A model generated the notes under the pieces. It was not told the origin of the DNA and did not search any database. It saw only the letters and a program-made list of their open reading frames with translations. A DNA stretch of 64,000 nt from JBHIBC01 sp046758905 (GTDB lineage: Bacteria > Acidobacteriota > Polarisedimenticolia > Gp22-AA2), in the NCBI GenBank assembly GCA_046758905.1, contig JBHIBC010000006.1, positions 7,150 to 71,149 of the forward strand, given 5' to 3'. Positions within the stretch are counted from its first letter, which is position 1. The number at the start of each line of letters is the position of its first letter. The translations under genes and the position numbers were made by a program. Of the stretch, positions 53,779 to 61,978 are shown piece by piece.

Positions 53779-55511
53779 CACCCGGCGGCGGGCCGGGCCG
53801 GCTGCGCGCGCTCCTGCGGAGCGGCTCGCTCAGGATGATGGGGCTGAGCGTGGGGCTGGCCGCGGGGCTGGCGCTGGTGGCGGCGGGGACCGCCATGGAG
53901 GTGAGCAGCCGGCCCGCCTTCTGCGGCTCCTGCCACGTCATGACGCCCTACTACGAGTCGTGGAGGGCGTCGACGCACCGCAACGTCGCCTGCGTGGAGT
54001 GCCACATCCCGCCGGGCATCACCGCCGAGCTCCGGAAGAAGTACGAGGCGCTGGCGATGGTGGCCCGCTACTTCACGGGGACTTACGGGACCAACCCCTG
54101 GGCCGAGATCGACGACGCCGCCTGCCTGAGGTGCCACGAGCGCAGGCTGCTGAGGGGGCGAGAGCTGTTCGGCGACGTCCTCTTCGACCACTCGGCCCAC
54201 CTGGCGGGCATGCGCCGCGGCAAGACCCTGCGCTGCACCTCCTGCCACTCGCAGATCGTCCAGGGGAGCCACATCACCGTCACCGCCTCCACCTGCATCC
54301 TGTGCCACTTCAAGGGGCGGGAATCCGGGACCGGGACCGCCCGCTGCACCCTGTGTCACGACGTTCCGGACGCGGAGATCCGGCGCGGGACGCCCACCTT
54401 CAGCCACGCCGACGTGGCGCGCTACGGCATGGACTGCACCTGGTGTCACGCCCGTCCCGAGGGGAGCGACGGCGACGTGCCGCGGGAGCGCTGCCTCACC
54501 TGCCACAACGAGCCGGCGCACCTGGCGGAGTACGGGCGCGCGGCGCTCCTGCACCGAACCCACGTCAGCGAGCACAAGGTCGACTGCATGAACTGCCACC
54601 TGGAGATCCGGCACGTGGGGGAGCCCCGGATCGAGCGCGCCGTGAGCGCCTGCGGCTCCTGCCATCGCGCCGGGCACTCGCCGCAGCTGATGCTCTACAG
54701 CGGGATCGGCGGCAGGGGCCTGCAGCCGATGCCGAGCCCCATGTTCCTGGCGGGAGTGCGCTGCGAAGGGTGCCACATCGCGCTGCCCGGCCGGGAGTCG
54801 GAGGTCCACCGCGCCGACGAGGTCTCCTGCATGTCCTGTCACGGGCCGGGCTACCTGCCGATCTACGAGACCTGGAAGAGGGGCGTCGCGGCGCGCGCCG
54901 GCGCGCTGCGGCGGCAGATGGAGCGCACCCGACGGAGGCTGGACGGCGCGGCCCCGGCCCGGCTCGCCGACGCGCTGTTCAACCTGGAACTGGTGACGCG
55001 CGGGCGGGGCGTGCACAACGTCGACTACTCGTTCGCGCTGCTGGAGAAGGCCCGCGCCGACATGAACGCGGCGCGCGAGTCGGCCGGCCTCTCCGCTCTG
55101 CCGCGCCCCTGGCCGGAGGCCGCCGTGGAGTCGCCCTGCCTGCGCTGCCACCAGGGGATCGAATCCGGCCGGGGGAGGTTCCTCGACCGGGCCTTCCGGC
55201 ACGACGTGCACCTCGCGCGGGCGCGTCTCGAGTGCGCGGCGTGCCACCGCCCGCACGAGGAGCGTCCCCCCGGCGAGGTGGTGCGGTTCGGCGCCGGGGG
55301 CTGCGCCTCGTGCCACCACCGCGATCCGGCGGCGGCCTGCGCCCCCTGCCATGCCGGGGTCCGGAGGGGGACGGTGCCGAGCCCGCTGGGGCCGTTCGAC
55401 CACGCCTTCCACCTCGACGAGATGGAGCTGGACTGCGGCGGCTGCCACCTGCCGGGACCGGGAGGGAGGCCGCGCCTCGACCGGGAGATCTGCGCCAGCT
55501 GTCACGGCTGA
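53775..55511 (+). CDS. 18-haem cytochrome c with NapC/NrfH-like N-terminus
   Basis: A 578-residue protein starting at GTG in a GTGA overlap. An N-terminal helix (about 20-40) and the segment FCGSCHVMTPYYESW plus VACVECHIPPG match the NapC/NrfH/CymA quinol-dehydrogenase family. That region holds four haems. It is followed by fourteen more CXXCH motifs to the C-terminus (the last one, CASCHG, ends the protein), making eighteen. A haem-free helical segment of about 100 residues separates haems 12 and 13. It may accept electrons from quinol directly and relay them along a wire of haems. It converges with tryptophanase two bases away. Confidence 0.88.
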   Translation: MTPGGGPGRLRALLRSGSLRMMGLSVGLAAGLALVAAGTAMEVSSRPAFCGSCHVMTPYYESWRASTHRNVACVECHIPPGITAELRKKYEALAMVARYFTGTYGTNPWAEIDDAACLRCHERRLLRGRELFGDVLFDHSAHLAGMRRGKTLRCTSCHSQIVQGSHITVTASTCILCHFKGRESGTGTARCTLCHDVPDAEIRRGTPTFSHADVARYGMDCTWCHARPEGSDGDVPRERCLTCHNEPAHLAEYGRAALLHRTHVSEHKVDCMNCHLEIRHVGEPRIERAVSACGSCHRAGHSPQLMLYSGIGGRGLQPMPSPMFLAGVRCEGCHIALPGRESEVHRADEVSCMSCHGPGYLPIYETWKRGVAARAGALRRQMERTRRRLDGAAPARLADALFNLELVTRGRGVHNVDYSFALLEKARADMNAARESAGLSALPRPWPEAAVESPCLRCHQGIESGRGRFLDRAFRHDVHLARARLECAACHRPHEERPPGEVVRFGAGGCASCHHRDPAAACAPCHAGVRRGTVPSPLGPFDHAFHLDEMELDCGGCHLPGPGGRPRLDREICASCHG

Positions 55512-55513
55512 CG

Positions 55514-56884
55514 TCACCCGGAGACCGGCCGGAACCTCGCCGTGAAGTGCCTCAGGTACGGCGGCGCCCAGGTGATCTCGACGCCGCGCAGCCGATCGGC
55601 CCGGCGCGCGACGTCGGCGCAGATCTCCAGGATCCGGTCGACGTGGCTCTGGGTGTACACCCGCCTCGGCAGCGCCAGCCGCACCAGCTCCCAGCGCGCC
55701 GGCGCGAACCGCCCGTCCTCCTCCCGCCCGAACATCACGCTGCCGATCTCGCAGCTGCGGATCCCCCCGGCGAGGTACAGCTCGCAGACGAGCGCCTGGC
55801 CCGGATAGCGTTCCCGGGGGATCTGGGGAAGGAAACGGCTCGCGTCGATGAACACGGCGTGGCCCCCGGGCGGCTGCACGGTCGGGACCCCCAGATCGTT
55901 GAGCCCCTTGGCCAGATACCGGACCGTCGCCAGACGGTACTCCAGGTACGACTCGTCCAGGACCTCGCGCAGGCCGACGGCGAGCGCCTCCAGATCGCGG
56001 GCGGCGCAGCCGCCGTAGGTGGGGAACCCCTCGGTGAGGATGAGCAGGTTACGGGCCTCCGCGGCGAGCCGGTCGTCGTTCAGTGCCAAAAACCCCCCCA
56101 TGTTGACCAGCCCGTCCTTCTTGCCGCTGAGGATGCAGCCGTCGGCCAGCCGGAAGACCTCTCGGGCGATCTCCGCCGCGGGGCGCTCCCGCTGGCCGGG
56201 CTCGTAGAGCTTGATGAGATAGGCGTTCTCCGCGAACCGGCAGGCGTCCAGGATGAACGGGATGCCGTGGGCCCGCAGGATCTTGGAGCAGGCACGGATG
56301 TTCTCGAGGCTGACCGGCTGGCCTCCGCCCGTATTGTTGGTGATCGTCAGCATCCCGAGGGGGATGCGGTCGCGCCGGCGGCGGCAGAGGTCCTCCAGGC
56401 GGTCCAGGTCGATGTTTCCCTTGAAGGGCCTGGTCGATCCGGTGTCGGAGGCCTCGCCGACGACTAGGTCGAGCGCCTCGCCGCGGTCGTACTCGATGTT
56501 GGCGCGGGTGGTGTCGAAGTGGCTGTTGTTCGGCACGACCGAGCCCTCCCTCACGGTGATCTGGAAGAGGATGCGCTCGGCGGCGCGCCCCTGATGGGTC
56601 GGGATGATGTGCCGGTAGCCGGTCAGCTCGCGCACCGCGTCCTCGAAGCGGCGGAACGAGCGCGACCCCGCGTACGACTCGTCGCCGACCATGATGGCCC
56701 CCCACTGGGCCGTGCTCATGGCGGAGGTGCCCGAATCGGTGAGCAGGTCGAAGGTCACGACCCCGGCCGGCAGGGCGAACACGTTGTAGCCGGCGCGCGC
56801 GAGGTGTCCCTCGCGCTCCTCGCGCGTCGTCAGCGCGATGGGCTCCACCACCTTGATGCGAAACGGCTCGATGATCACGGACAT
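55514..56884 (-). CDS. tnaA: Tryptophanase (L-tryptophan indole-lyase)
   Basis: A 456-residue PLP enzyme that splits tryptophan to indole, pyruvate and ammonia. Family marks: QWGAIMVGDESYAGSRSF, PTHQGRAAERIL, the PLP Lys in SGKKDGLVNMGG, and PRRVYTQSHVD. Two specificity residues separate it from tyrosine phenol-lyase: Asp in SHFDTTR (E. coli TnaA Asp133; Thr in the lyase) and Ile in RSCEIGS (TnaA Ile394; Arg in the lyase). The ATG follows GAAGGAG. It is divergent from nifJ, whose enzyme would consume its pyruvate. No TnaC-like leader peptide was seen. Confidence 0.93.
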   Translation of the reverse strand: MSVIIEPFRIKVVEPIALTTREEREGHLARAGYNVFALPAGVVTFDLLTDSGTSAMSTAQWGAIMVGDESYAGSRSFRRFEDAVRELTGYRHIIPTHQGRAAERILFQITVREGSVVPNNSHFDTTRANIEYDRGEALDLVVGEASDTGSTRPFKGNIDLDRLEDLCRRRRDRIPLGMLTITNNTGGGQPVSLENIRACSKILRAHGIPFILDACRFAENAYLIKLYEPGQRERPAAEIAREVFRLADGCILSGKKDGLVNMGGFLALNDDRLAAEARNLLILTEGFPTYGGCAARDLEALAVGLREVLDESYLEYRLATVRYLAKGLNDLGVPTVQPPGGHAVFIDASRFLPQIPRERYPGQALVCELYLAGGIRSCEIGSVMFGREEDGRFAPARWELVRLALPRRVYTQSHVDRILEICADVARRADRLRGVEITWAPPYLRHFTARFRPVSG

Positions 56885-57223
56885 GGTCGCTCCTTCGAAT
56901 CGATGCCGGGTGTCCGGCGCGGGAGGCGCGTGGCGACCCGATCCCCCGCGTCCGGACGGACCGGGCTCCCGGCCGATGATCGCACGGTCGCGTCCGTGCC
57001 GGACCACCGGTCGCTCCCGCCGGGGGCCGCCCGCCGGCGTCGCCGCCCGCGTCCCGGGCGCCCTCACCGGGGCGTCCGCCCGCCGAAAGGAGGCACCCCC
57101 TAGCGCGGCTCCCGCGCAAACTCTGCGCCGGCACCCGCCGGGATCGAAAAATCCGTGTACAATCCTGCTCCGGTACGCTGGCATGGGGCTTGCCACCCGA
57201 CCGGGGTGCAGGAGGTACCGCGC
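56885..57223. other. Divergent tnaA-nifJ intergenic region
   Basis: About 340 bases, GC-rich. It holds the sigma-54 promoter P5 and the nifJ ribosome site, plus a TACAAT at 57158-57163 that has no matching -35. On the tnaA side no promoter is convincing. Confidence 0.55.
57179..57194 (+). promoter_or_regulatory. Sigma-54 (-24/-12) promoter P5, before nifJ
   Basis: Reads TGGCATG-GGGC-TTGCC. GG (57180-57181) and GC (57192-57193) are ten bases apart, with TT intact. Predicted start is about 57204, leaving a 20-base leader that contains AGGAGG (57210-57215) and then the TTG start at 57224. Confidence 0.72.
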
Positions 57224-60200
57224 TTGAGCGTGGCCGAGACAGCCGAGGCGGTCGGCGTCGTGAAGGGTCGCGAGGAGACCACCTCCGAGGCGGTCGACGG
57301 GAACGAGGCGGCCGCTCGGGTGGCGTACTCCCTGAGCGAGGTCATCGCCATCTACCCGATCACCCCCTCCTCTCCCATGGGGGAGCTGGCCGACATGTGG
57401 TCCGCCACGGGCCGGGCGAACCTCTGGGGGACGGTGCCCACCGTGGTGGAGATGCAGAGCGAGGGGGGCGCGGCCGGAGCCCTGCACGGCGCGCTGACCA
57501 CCGGGTCCCTGGCGACGACCTTCACGTCGTCGCAGGGCCTGCTCCTCATGATCCCGAACATGTTCAAGATCGCGGGAGAGCTCACGCCGACGGTCATCCA
57601 CGTCGCGGCCCGGTCGGTCGCCTGCCACGCGCTGTCGATCTTCGGCGACCACAGCGACGTGATGGCGACGCGGGGCACAGGGTTCGCGCTGCTCGCCTCC
57701 GGATCCGTCCAGGAAGCGGCCGACCTCGCCTGCATCGCGCACGCGTCGACGCTGGCCGCGCGCGTTCCCTTCCTGCACTTCTTCGACGGATTCCGGACCT
57801 CGCATGAGATCCAGAAGATCGCGACCTTGGGCGATCCCGACCTGCGCGCGATGATCGACGACAGCTGGCTGCGGGAGCACCGCGCCCGCGGCCTCAGCCC
57901 CGAGCGCCCGTCGATCCGAGGGACCGCGCAGAACCCGGACGTCTTCTTCCAGGCCCGCGAGGCGGTGAACCCCTTCTACCTCGCCTGCCCGGGGATCGTG
58001 CAGGCGACGATGGACCGGTTCGCCGGACTGACCGGGCGCGCCTATCACCTGTTCGACTACGTCGGCCACCCGCGGGCCGAGCGCGTCGTCGTGCTGATGG
58101 GCTCGGGAGTCGGCGCAGCCGAGGAGGCGGTGGAGGCGCGGGCGGGGCGCGGCGAGCCGGTGGGGCTGCTGAAGGTACGCCTGTACCGGCCGTTCTCGGC
58201 CGACGCGTTCGTCGCCGCGCTGCCCCCCTCGGTCCGATCGATCGCCGTCCTCGACCGGACCAAGGAGCCGGGCAGCCCCGGCGAGCCCCTCTACCTGGAC
58301 GTGGTCGCGGCGATCGAGGAGACCGCCGCCGCCGGCTCGGCCCGCTTCGAGAGGCGGCCCCGGGTCATCGGCGGGCGATACGGGCTCTCCTCGAAGGAGT
58401 TCACGCCGGCGATGGTCGCCCGGATCCTCGCCGAGCTTGAGGCCGACAGCCCGAAGAACCACTTCACGATCGGCATCGTGGACGACGTGACCGGCACGTC
58501 GCTCGACTGGGACCGCCGGGACGGCGCCGAGCCTCCCGGGACGGTGCGGGCGGTGTTCTACGGCCTGGGGGCGGACGGCACGGTGGGGGCCAACAAGAAC
58601 TCGATCAAGATCATCGCCGAGCAGACCGGCAACCAGGCGCAGGGGTACTTCGTCTACGACTCGAAGAAGGCCGGCTCGGTGACGGTGTCGCACCTGCGTT
58701 TCGGTCCCCGGCCGATCCGCTCCACCTACCTGATCCGATCCGCGGACTTCGTCGCCTGCCACCAGGAGAGCTTCCTCGAGACCATGGACATTCTCGAGGT
58801 GGCCGGGCAGGGGGCGACCTTCCTGCTCAACTGCCGGACCCCTCCCGACCGGGTCTGGGACCGGCTGCCGCGCGACCTGCAGGAGACGATCATCGCGAAG
58901 CGGCTGCGGTTGTTCGTGATCGACGCCTACCGGGTGGCCCGGGAGGCCGGCCTCGGACGGCGGATCAACACCGTGATGCAGACCTGCTTCTTCGCCATCA
59001 GCGGGGTGCTCCCGATCGACCGCGCGGTGAGCGCCATCAAGGAGTCGATCCGCAGGACCTACGCGAGGAAGAGCGAGCAGGTGGTGGCCATGAACATCGC
59101 CGCGGTGGACGCGGCGCTGTCGGCGTTCTCGGAGGTCCGGGTGCCGCAGCGTGCGACCTCGACCCGCGCGCGGCGGCCCGTCGTGCCCGATTCGGCGCCC
59201 GACTTCGTGCGCCGCACCACCGCCGAGATCCTCGCGGGTCGGGGCGACCTCCTGCCGGTCAGCGCCCTGCCGGTCGACGGCACCTTCCCCACCGGGACGG
59301 CGAGGTGGGAGAAACGCAACATCGCCCTGACCGTGCCGGCGTGGGACGAGCAGTGGTGCATCCAGTGCAACAAGTGCGCGATGGTCTGCCCGCACGCCGC
59401 CATCCGGGTGAAGGCCTACCCGGCCGCGGCCGGAGCGGGGGCGCCCGCGACGTTCAAGAGCATGGAGTGGAGGGGGACCGAGTTCCCCCGAGGGACGAAG
59501 TACACCGTGCAGGTCGCCGTGGAGGACTGCACCGGCTGCGGCATGTGCGTCGAGATCTGCCCCGCCAAGAACAAGACCGAGACGCGCTTCAAGGCGATCA
59601 ACATGGTCCCTCAGGCCGGCCTGCGCGAGCCGGAGCGGGACAACCTCGAGTTCTTCCTCGGGCTCCCGGAGGCCGACCGGACGGCGATCCGCGTGGACAC
59701 CGTCAAGGGGTCCCAGCTCCTCGAGCCGCTGTTCGAGTACTCCGGGGCCTGCGCCGGCTGCGGCGAGACCCCGTACCTCAAGCTGATGACCCAGCTGTTC
59801 GGCGACCGGCTGCTGGTGGCCAACGCCACCGGGTGTTCCTCCATCTACGGCGGCAACCTGCCGACGACCCCGTGGTCGTCCGACAGGCAGGGGCGCGGGC
59901 CCGCCTGGTCGAACTCGCTGTTCGAGGACAACGCCGAGTTCGGCCTCGGCTTCCGCCTGAGCCTGGACAAACGGGCCGCCCGCGCGCGGGAGCTGCTGCA
60001 GCGGCTGCGGCCGCGGCTCGGCGACGAGCTGGTCCGGGACCTGCTGGAGTCCCGGTCGCGGACCGAGAGCGAGCTCGCGCGGCAGCGCGCCCGCCTCGCC
60101 GAGGTCAGGCGGCGCCTGGCCGGGCACGAGGACCCCGAGGCGCGCGACCTGCTCTCGGTCGCCGACGCCCTGGTCCGGTCGAGCGTCTGGATCGTGGGCG

Positions 60201-60862
60201 GGGACGGCTGGGCCTACGACATCGGATTCGGCGGGCTGGACCACGTCCTGAACTCCGGACACGACGTCAACGTCCTGGTGCTCGACACCGAGGTCTACTC
60301 GAACACCGGCGGCCAGGCCTCCAAGGCAACGCCGCGCGCGGCGTCCGCGAAGTTCGCCTCCGCGGGCAAGGCGGGCCCGCGCAAGGACCTCGTCGGCCTG
60401 GCCCTGACCTACGGCCACGTGTACGTGGCCCGCGTCGCGATGGGGGCCTCCGACGCCCAGACGGTGAAGGCCTTCCTGGAGGCGGAGGCCTACCCGGGCC
60501 CCTCGCTCATCGTCGCGTACAGCCACTGCATCGCCCACGGCATCAACATGACGCTGGGGATGACGCAGCAGAAGCTGGCGGTGGACTCGGGCTACTGGCC
60601 CCTGCTGCGCTACCACCCGGACGAGGCCGACGGCGGGACGGGCCTGCACCTCGACTCCAAGCCGCCGCGGATCAAGCTGGAGGAGTACGCTTACCGGGAG
60701 ACCCGCTACCGGATCCTGACCGTCAGCCATCCCGAGCGGGCCCGGCGGCTCATGGAGCTGGCGCGGCGGGATGTGCAGAGGCAGTGGAGACTGCTGACCG
60801 GAATGGCCGCGCCCCGCGCGGCGGGCTCCTCCGGAGGGGGGTCGTCGTCGCATGGACCTTAG
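57224..60862 (+). CDS. nifJ: Pyruvate:ferredoxin (flavodoxin) oxidoreductase
   Basis: A 1212-residue single-chain enzyme converting pyruvate and CoA to acetyl-CoA, CO2 and reduced ferredoxin. Domain order is complete: the pyruvate-binding domain (IYPITPSSPMGELAD), domain II to III, two ferredoxin-type 4Fe-4S clusters (QWCIQCNKCAMVCPH and DCTGCGMCVEICP), the proximal cluster region (GACAGCGETPYLKL), and the TPP domain (GGDGWAYDIGFGGLDH with NTGGQASKATP). I choose TTG at 57224 because AGGAGG is eight bases upstream. An in-frame GTG at 57155 lies upstream of promoter P5 and cannot be on that transcript. It overlaps the following gene by 11 bases. Confidence 0.95.
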   Translation: MSVAETAEAVGVVKGREETTSEAVDGNEAAARVAYSLSEVIAIYPITPSSPMGELADMWSATGRANLWGTVPTVVEMQSEGGAAGALHGALTTGSLATTFTSSQGLLLMIPNMFKIAGELTPTVIHVAARSVACHALSIFGDHSDVMATRGTGFALLASGSVQEAADLACIAHASTLAARVPFLHFFDGFRTSHEIQKIATLGDPDLRAMIDDSWLREHRARGLSPERPSIRGTAQNPDVFFQAREAVNPFYLACPGIVQATMDRFAGLTGRAYHLFDYVGHPRAERVVVLMGSGVGAAEEAVEARAGRGEPVGLLKVRLYRPFSADAFVAALPPSVRSIAVLDRTKEPGSPGEPLYLDVVAAIEETAAAGSARFERRPRVIGGRYGLSSKEFTPAMVARILAELEADSPKNHFTIGIVDDVTGTSLDWDRRDGAEPPGTVRAVFYGLGADGTVGANKNSIKIIAEQTGNQAQGYFVYDSKKAGSVTVSHLRFGPRPIRSTYLIRSADFVACHQESFLETMDILEVAGQGATFLLNCRTPPDRVWDRLPRDLQETIIAKRLRLFVIDAYRVAREAGLGRRINTVMQTCFFAISGVLPIDRAVSAIKESIRRTYARKSEQVVAMNIAAVDAALSAFSEVRVPQRATSTRARRPVVPDSAPDFVRRTTAEILAGRGDLLPVSALPVDGTFPTGTARWEKRNIALTVPAWDEQWCIQCNKCAMVCPHAAIRVKAYPAAAGAGAPATFKSMEWRGTEFPRGTKYTVQVAVEDCTGCGMCVEICPAKNKTETRFKAINMVPQAGLREPERDNLEFFLGLPEADRTAIRVDTVKGSQLLEPLFEYSGACAGCGETPYLKLMTQLFGDRLLVANATGCSSIYGGNLPTTPWSSDRQGRGPAWSNSLFEDNAEFGLGFRLSLDKRAARARELLQRLRPRLGDELVRDLLESRSRTESELARQRARLAEVRRRLAGHEDPEARDLLSVADALVRSSVWIVGGDGWAYDIGFGGLDHVLNSGHDVNVLVLDTEVYSNTGGQASKATPRAASAKFASAGKAGPRKDLVGLALTYGHVYVARVAMGASDAQTVKAFLEAEAYPGPSLIVAYSHCIAHGINMTLGMTQQKLAVDSGYWPLLRYHPDEADGGTGLHLDSKPPRIKLEEYAYRETRYRILTVSHPERARRLMELARRDVQRQWRLLTGMAAPRAAGSSGGGSSSHGP

Positions 60863-61850
60863 CACGCGCTACCTCGGGCTGGAGCTCGGGAACCCGCTGG
60901 TCCCGTCGGCGTCGCCGCTGTCGGAATCGATCGACAGCCTGCGCCGGATGGAGGACGCGGGCGCCTCGGCGGTGGTGCTGCAATCACTGTTCGAGGAGCA
61001 GATCGAGCAGGAGGCGCGCACGCTCGACCATTACCTGTCGCACGGCGCCGAGTCGTATTACGAGTCGCTCAGCTACTTTCCCGAGCAGCCTCACGTCCAA
61101 TTCGGTCCGGACGAGTATCTCGATCACGTCCGGCGCGCGCGGGAGGCGGTGGCGATCCCGGTCATCGCCAGTCTCAACGGCAGCTCGGCGGGCGGCTGGA
61201 CCGACTACGCCCGGCGGATCGAGGAGGCGGGCGCGAGCGCCCTCGAGCTCAATCTGTACGACATACCGGCCGACCCCCGGGTGAGCTCGGAGGAGGTGGA
61301 GTCGCGCCACCTCGAGGTGGTGCGGCGGGTGCGGGCGGCGGTCCGCCTGCCCCTGGCCGTCAAGATCGGCCCGTACTTCAGCGCCATGGCCCACATGGCG
61401 CGGCGTCTGGCGGAGGCCGGCGCCGACGGGCTGGTGCTGTTCAACCGCTTCTACCAGCCCGACATCCATCTCGAGGAGCTGGAGGTGCGTCCCAACGTGC
61501 TGCTCAGCACGCCCCAGGCGATGCGGCTTCCGCTGCGGTGGATCGCCATCTTGAGCGGCCGGGTGCCGTGCAGCCTGGCGGCGACCGGAGGGATTCACAC
61601 GCACGAGGACGCCCTGAAGATGGTCCTGGCGGGCGCCGATGTCACCATGCTGTGCTCGGCCCTGCTGCGGCACGGCATCGACCACCTCGGCACCGTCCTC
61701 GAGGGGATGCGCGAGTGGCTGGAGGAGCACGAGTACGCCTCCCTCGAGCAGATGAAGGGGAGCATGAGCCACCGCGCCTGCCCGGACCCGACCGCGTTCG
61801 AGCGGCTCAACTACATGAGGGCGCTCACCGGGTACCACCTGACGCGTTGA
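60852..61850 (+). CDS. Dihydroorotate dehydrogenase-like flavoprotein
   Basis: A 332-residue TIM-barrel protein of the dihydroorotate dehydrogenase-like group. Recognisable: LELGNPLVPSASPLSESI, the phosphate/FMN-binding strand LAATGGIHTHEDALKMVLAGAD, and LAVKIGPYF with a catalytic-type Lys. It starts within the end of nifJ. In several anaerobes a similar protein sits directly after nifJ; it may be an electron-accepting or accessory flavoprotein rather than a pyrimidine enzyme. Its substrate is unknown. Confidence 0.82.
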   Translation: MDLSTRYLGLELGNPLVPSASPLSESIDSLRRMEDAGASAVVLQSLFEEQIEQEARTLDHYLSHGAESYYESLSYFPEQPHVQFGPDEYLDHVRRAREAVAIPVIASLNGSSAGGWTDYARRIEEAGASALELNLYDIPADPRVSSEEVESRHLEVVRRVRAAVRLPLAVKIGPYFSAMAHMARRLAEAGADGLVLFNRFYQPDIHLEELEVRPNVLLSTPQAMRLPLRWIAILSGRVPCSLAATGGIHTHEDALKMVLAGADVTMLCSALLRHGIDHLGTVLEGMREWLEEHEYASLEQMKGSMSHRACPDPTAFERLNYMRALTGYHLTR

Positions 61851-61978
61851 ACGGCGGCGCGGGGCGCGACGGACCCGGACCGACGGGTCCCGGGAGCCTG
61901 GGGCATGAGTATCCCATCGCTTGACCACGACGGCGACGCGATGCGAGGGCGTGCGCGGCCGTCCGGAGGGTTCGAACC

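Noticed and set aside
57155..57223. An in-frame GTG at 57155 as the nifJ start, adding 23 residues
   Set aside because: It lies upstream of the sigma-54 promoter and lacks a ribosome site, while TTG 57224 has AGGAGG at eight bases and gives the normal family N-terminus.
55514..60865. A 1783-codon open frame on the minus strand spanning tnaA and the whole nifJ gene
   Set aside because: Only its end is tryptophanase. The remainder lies antisense to a complete, motif-rich nifJ and encodes low-complexity Arg/Pro/Gly sequence, as expected from high third-position GC.
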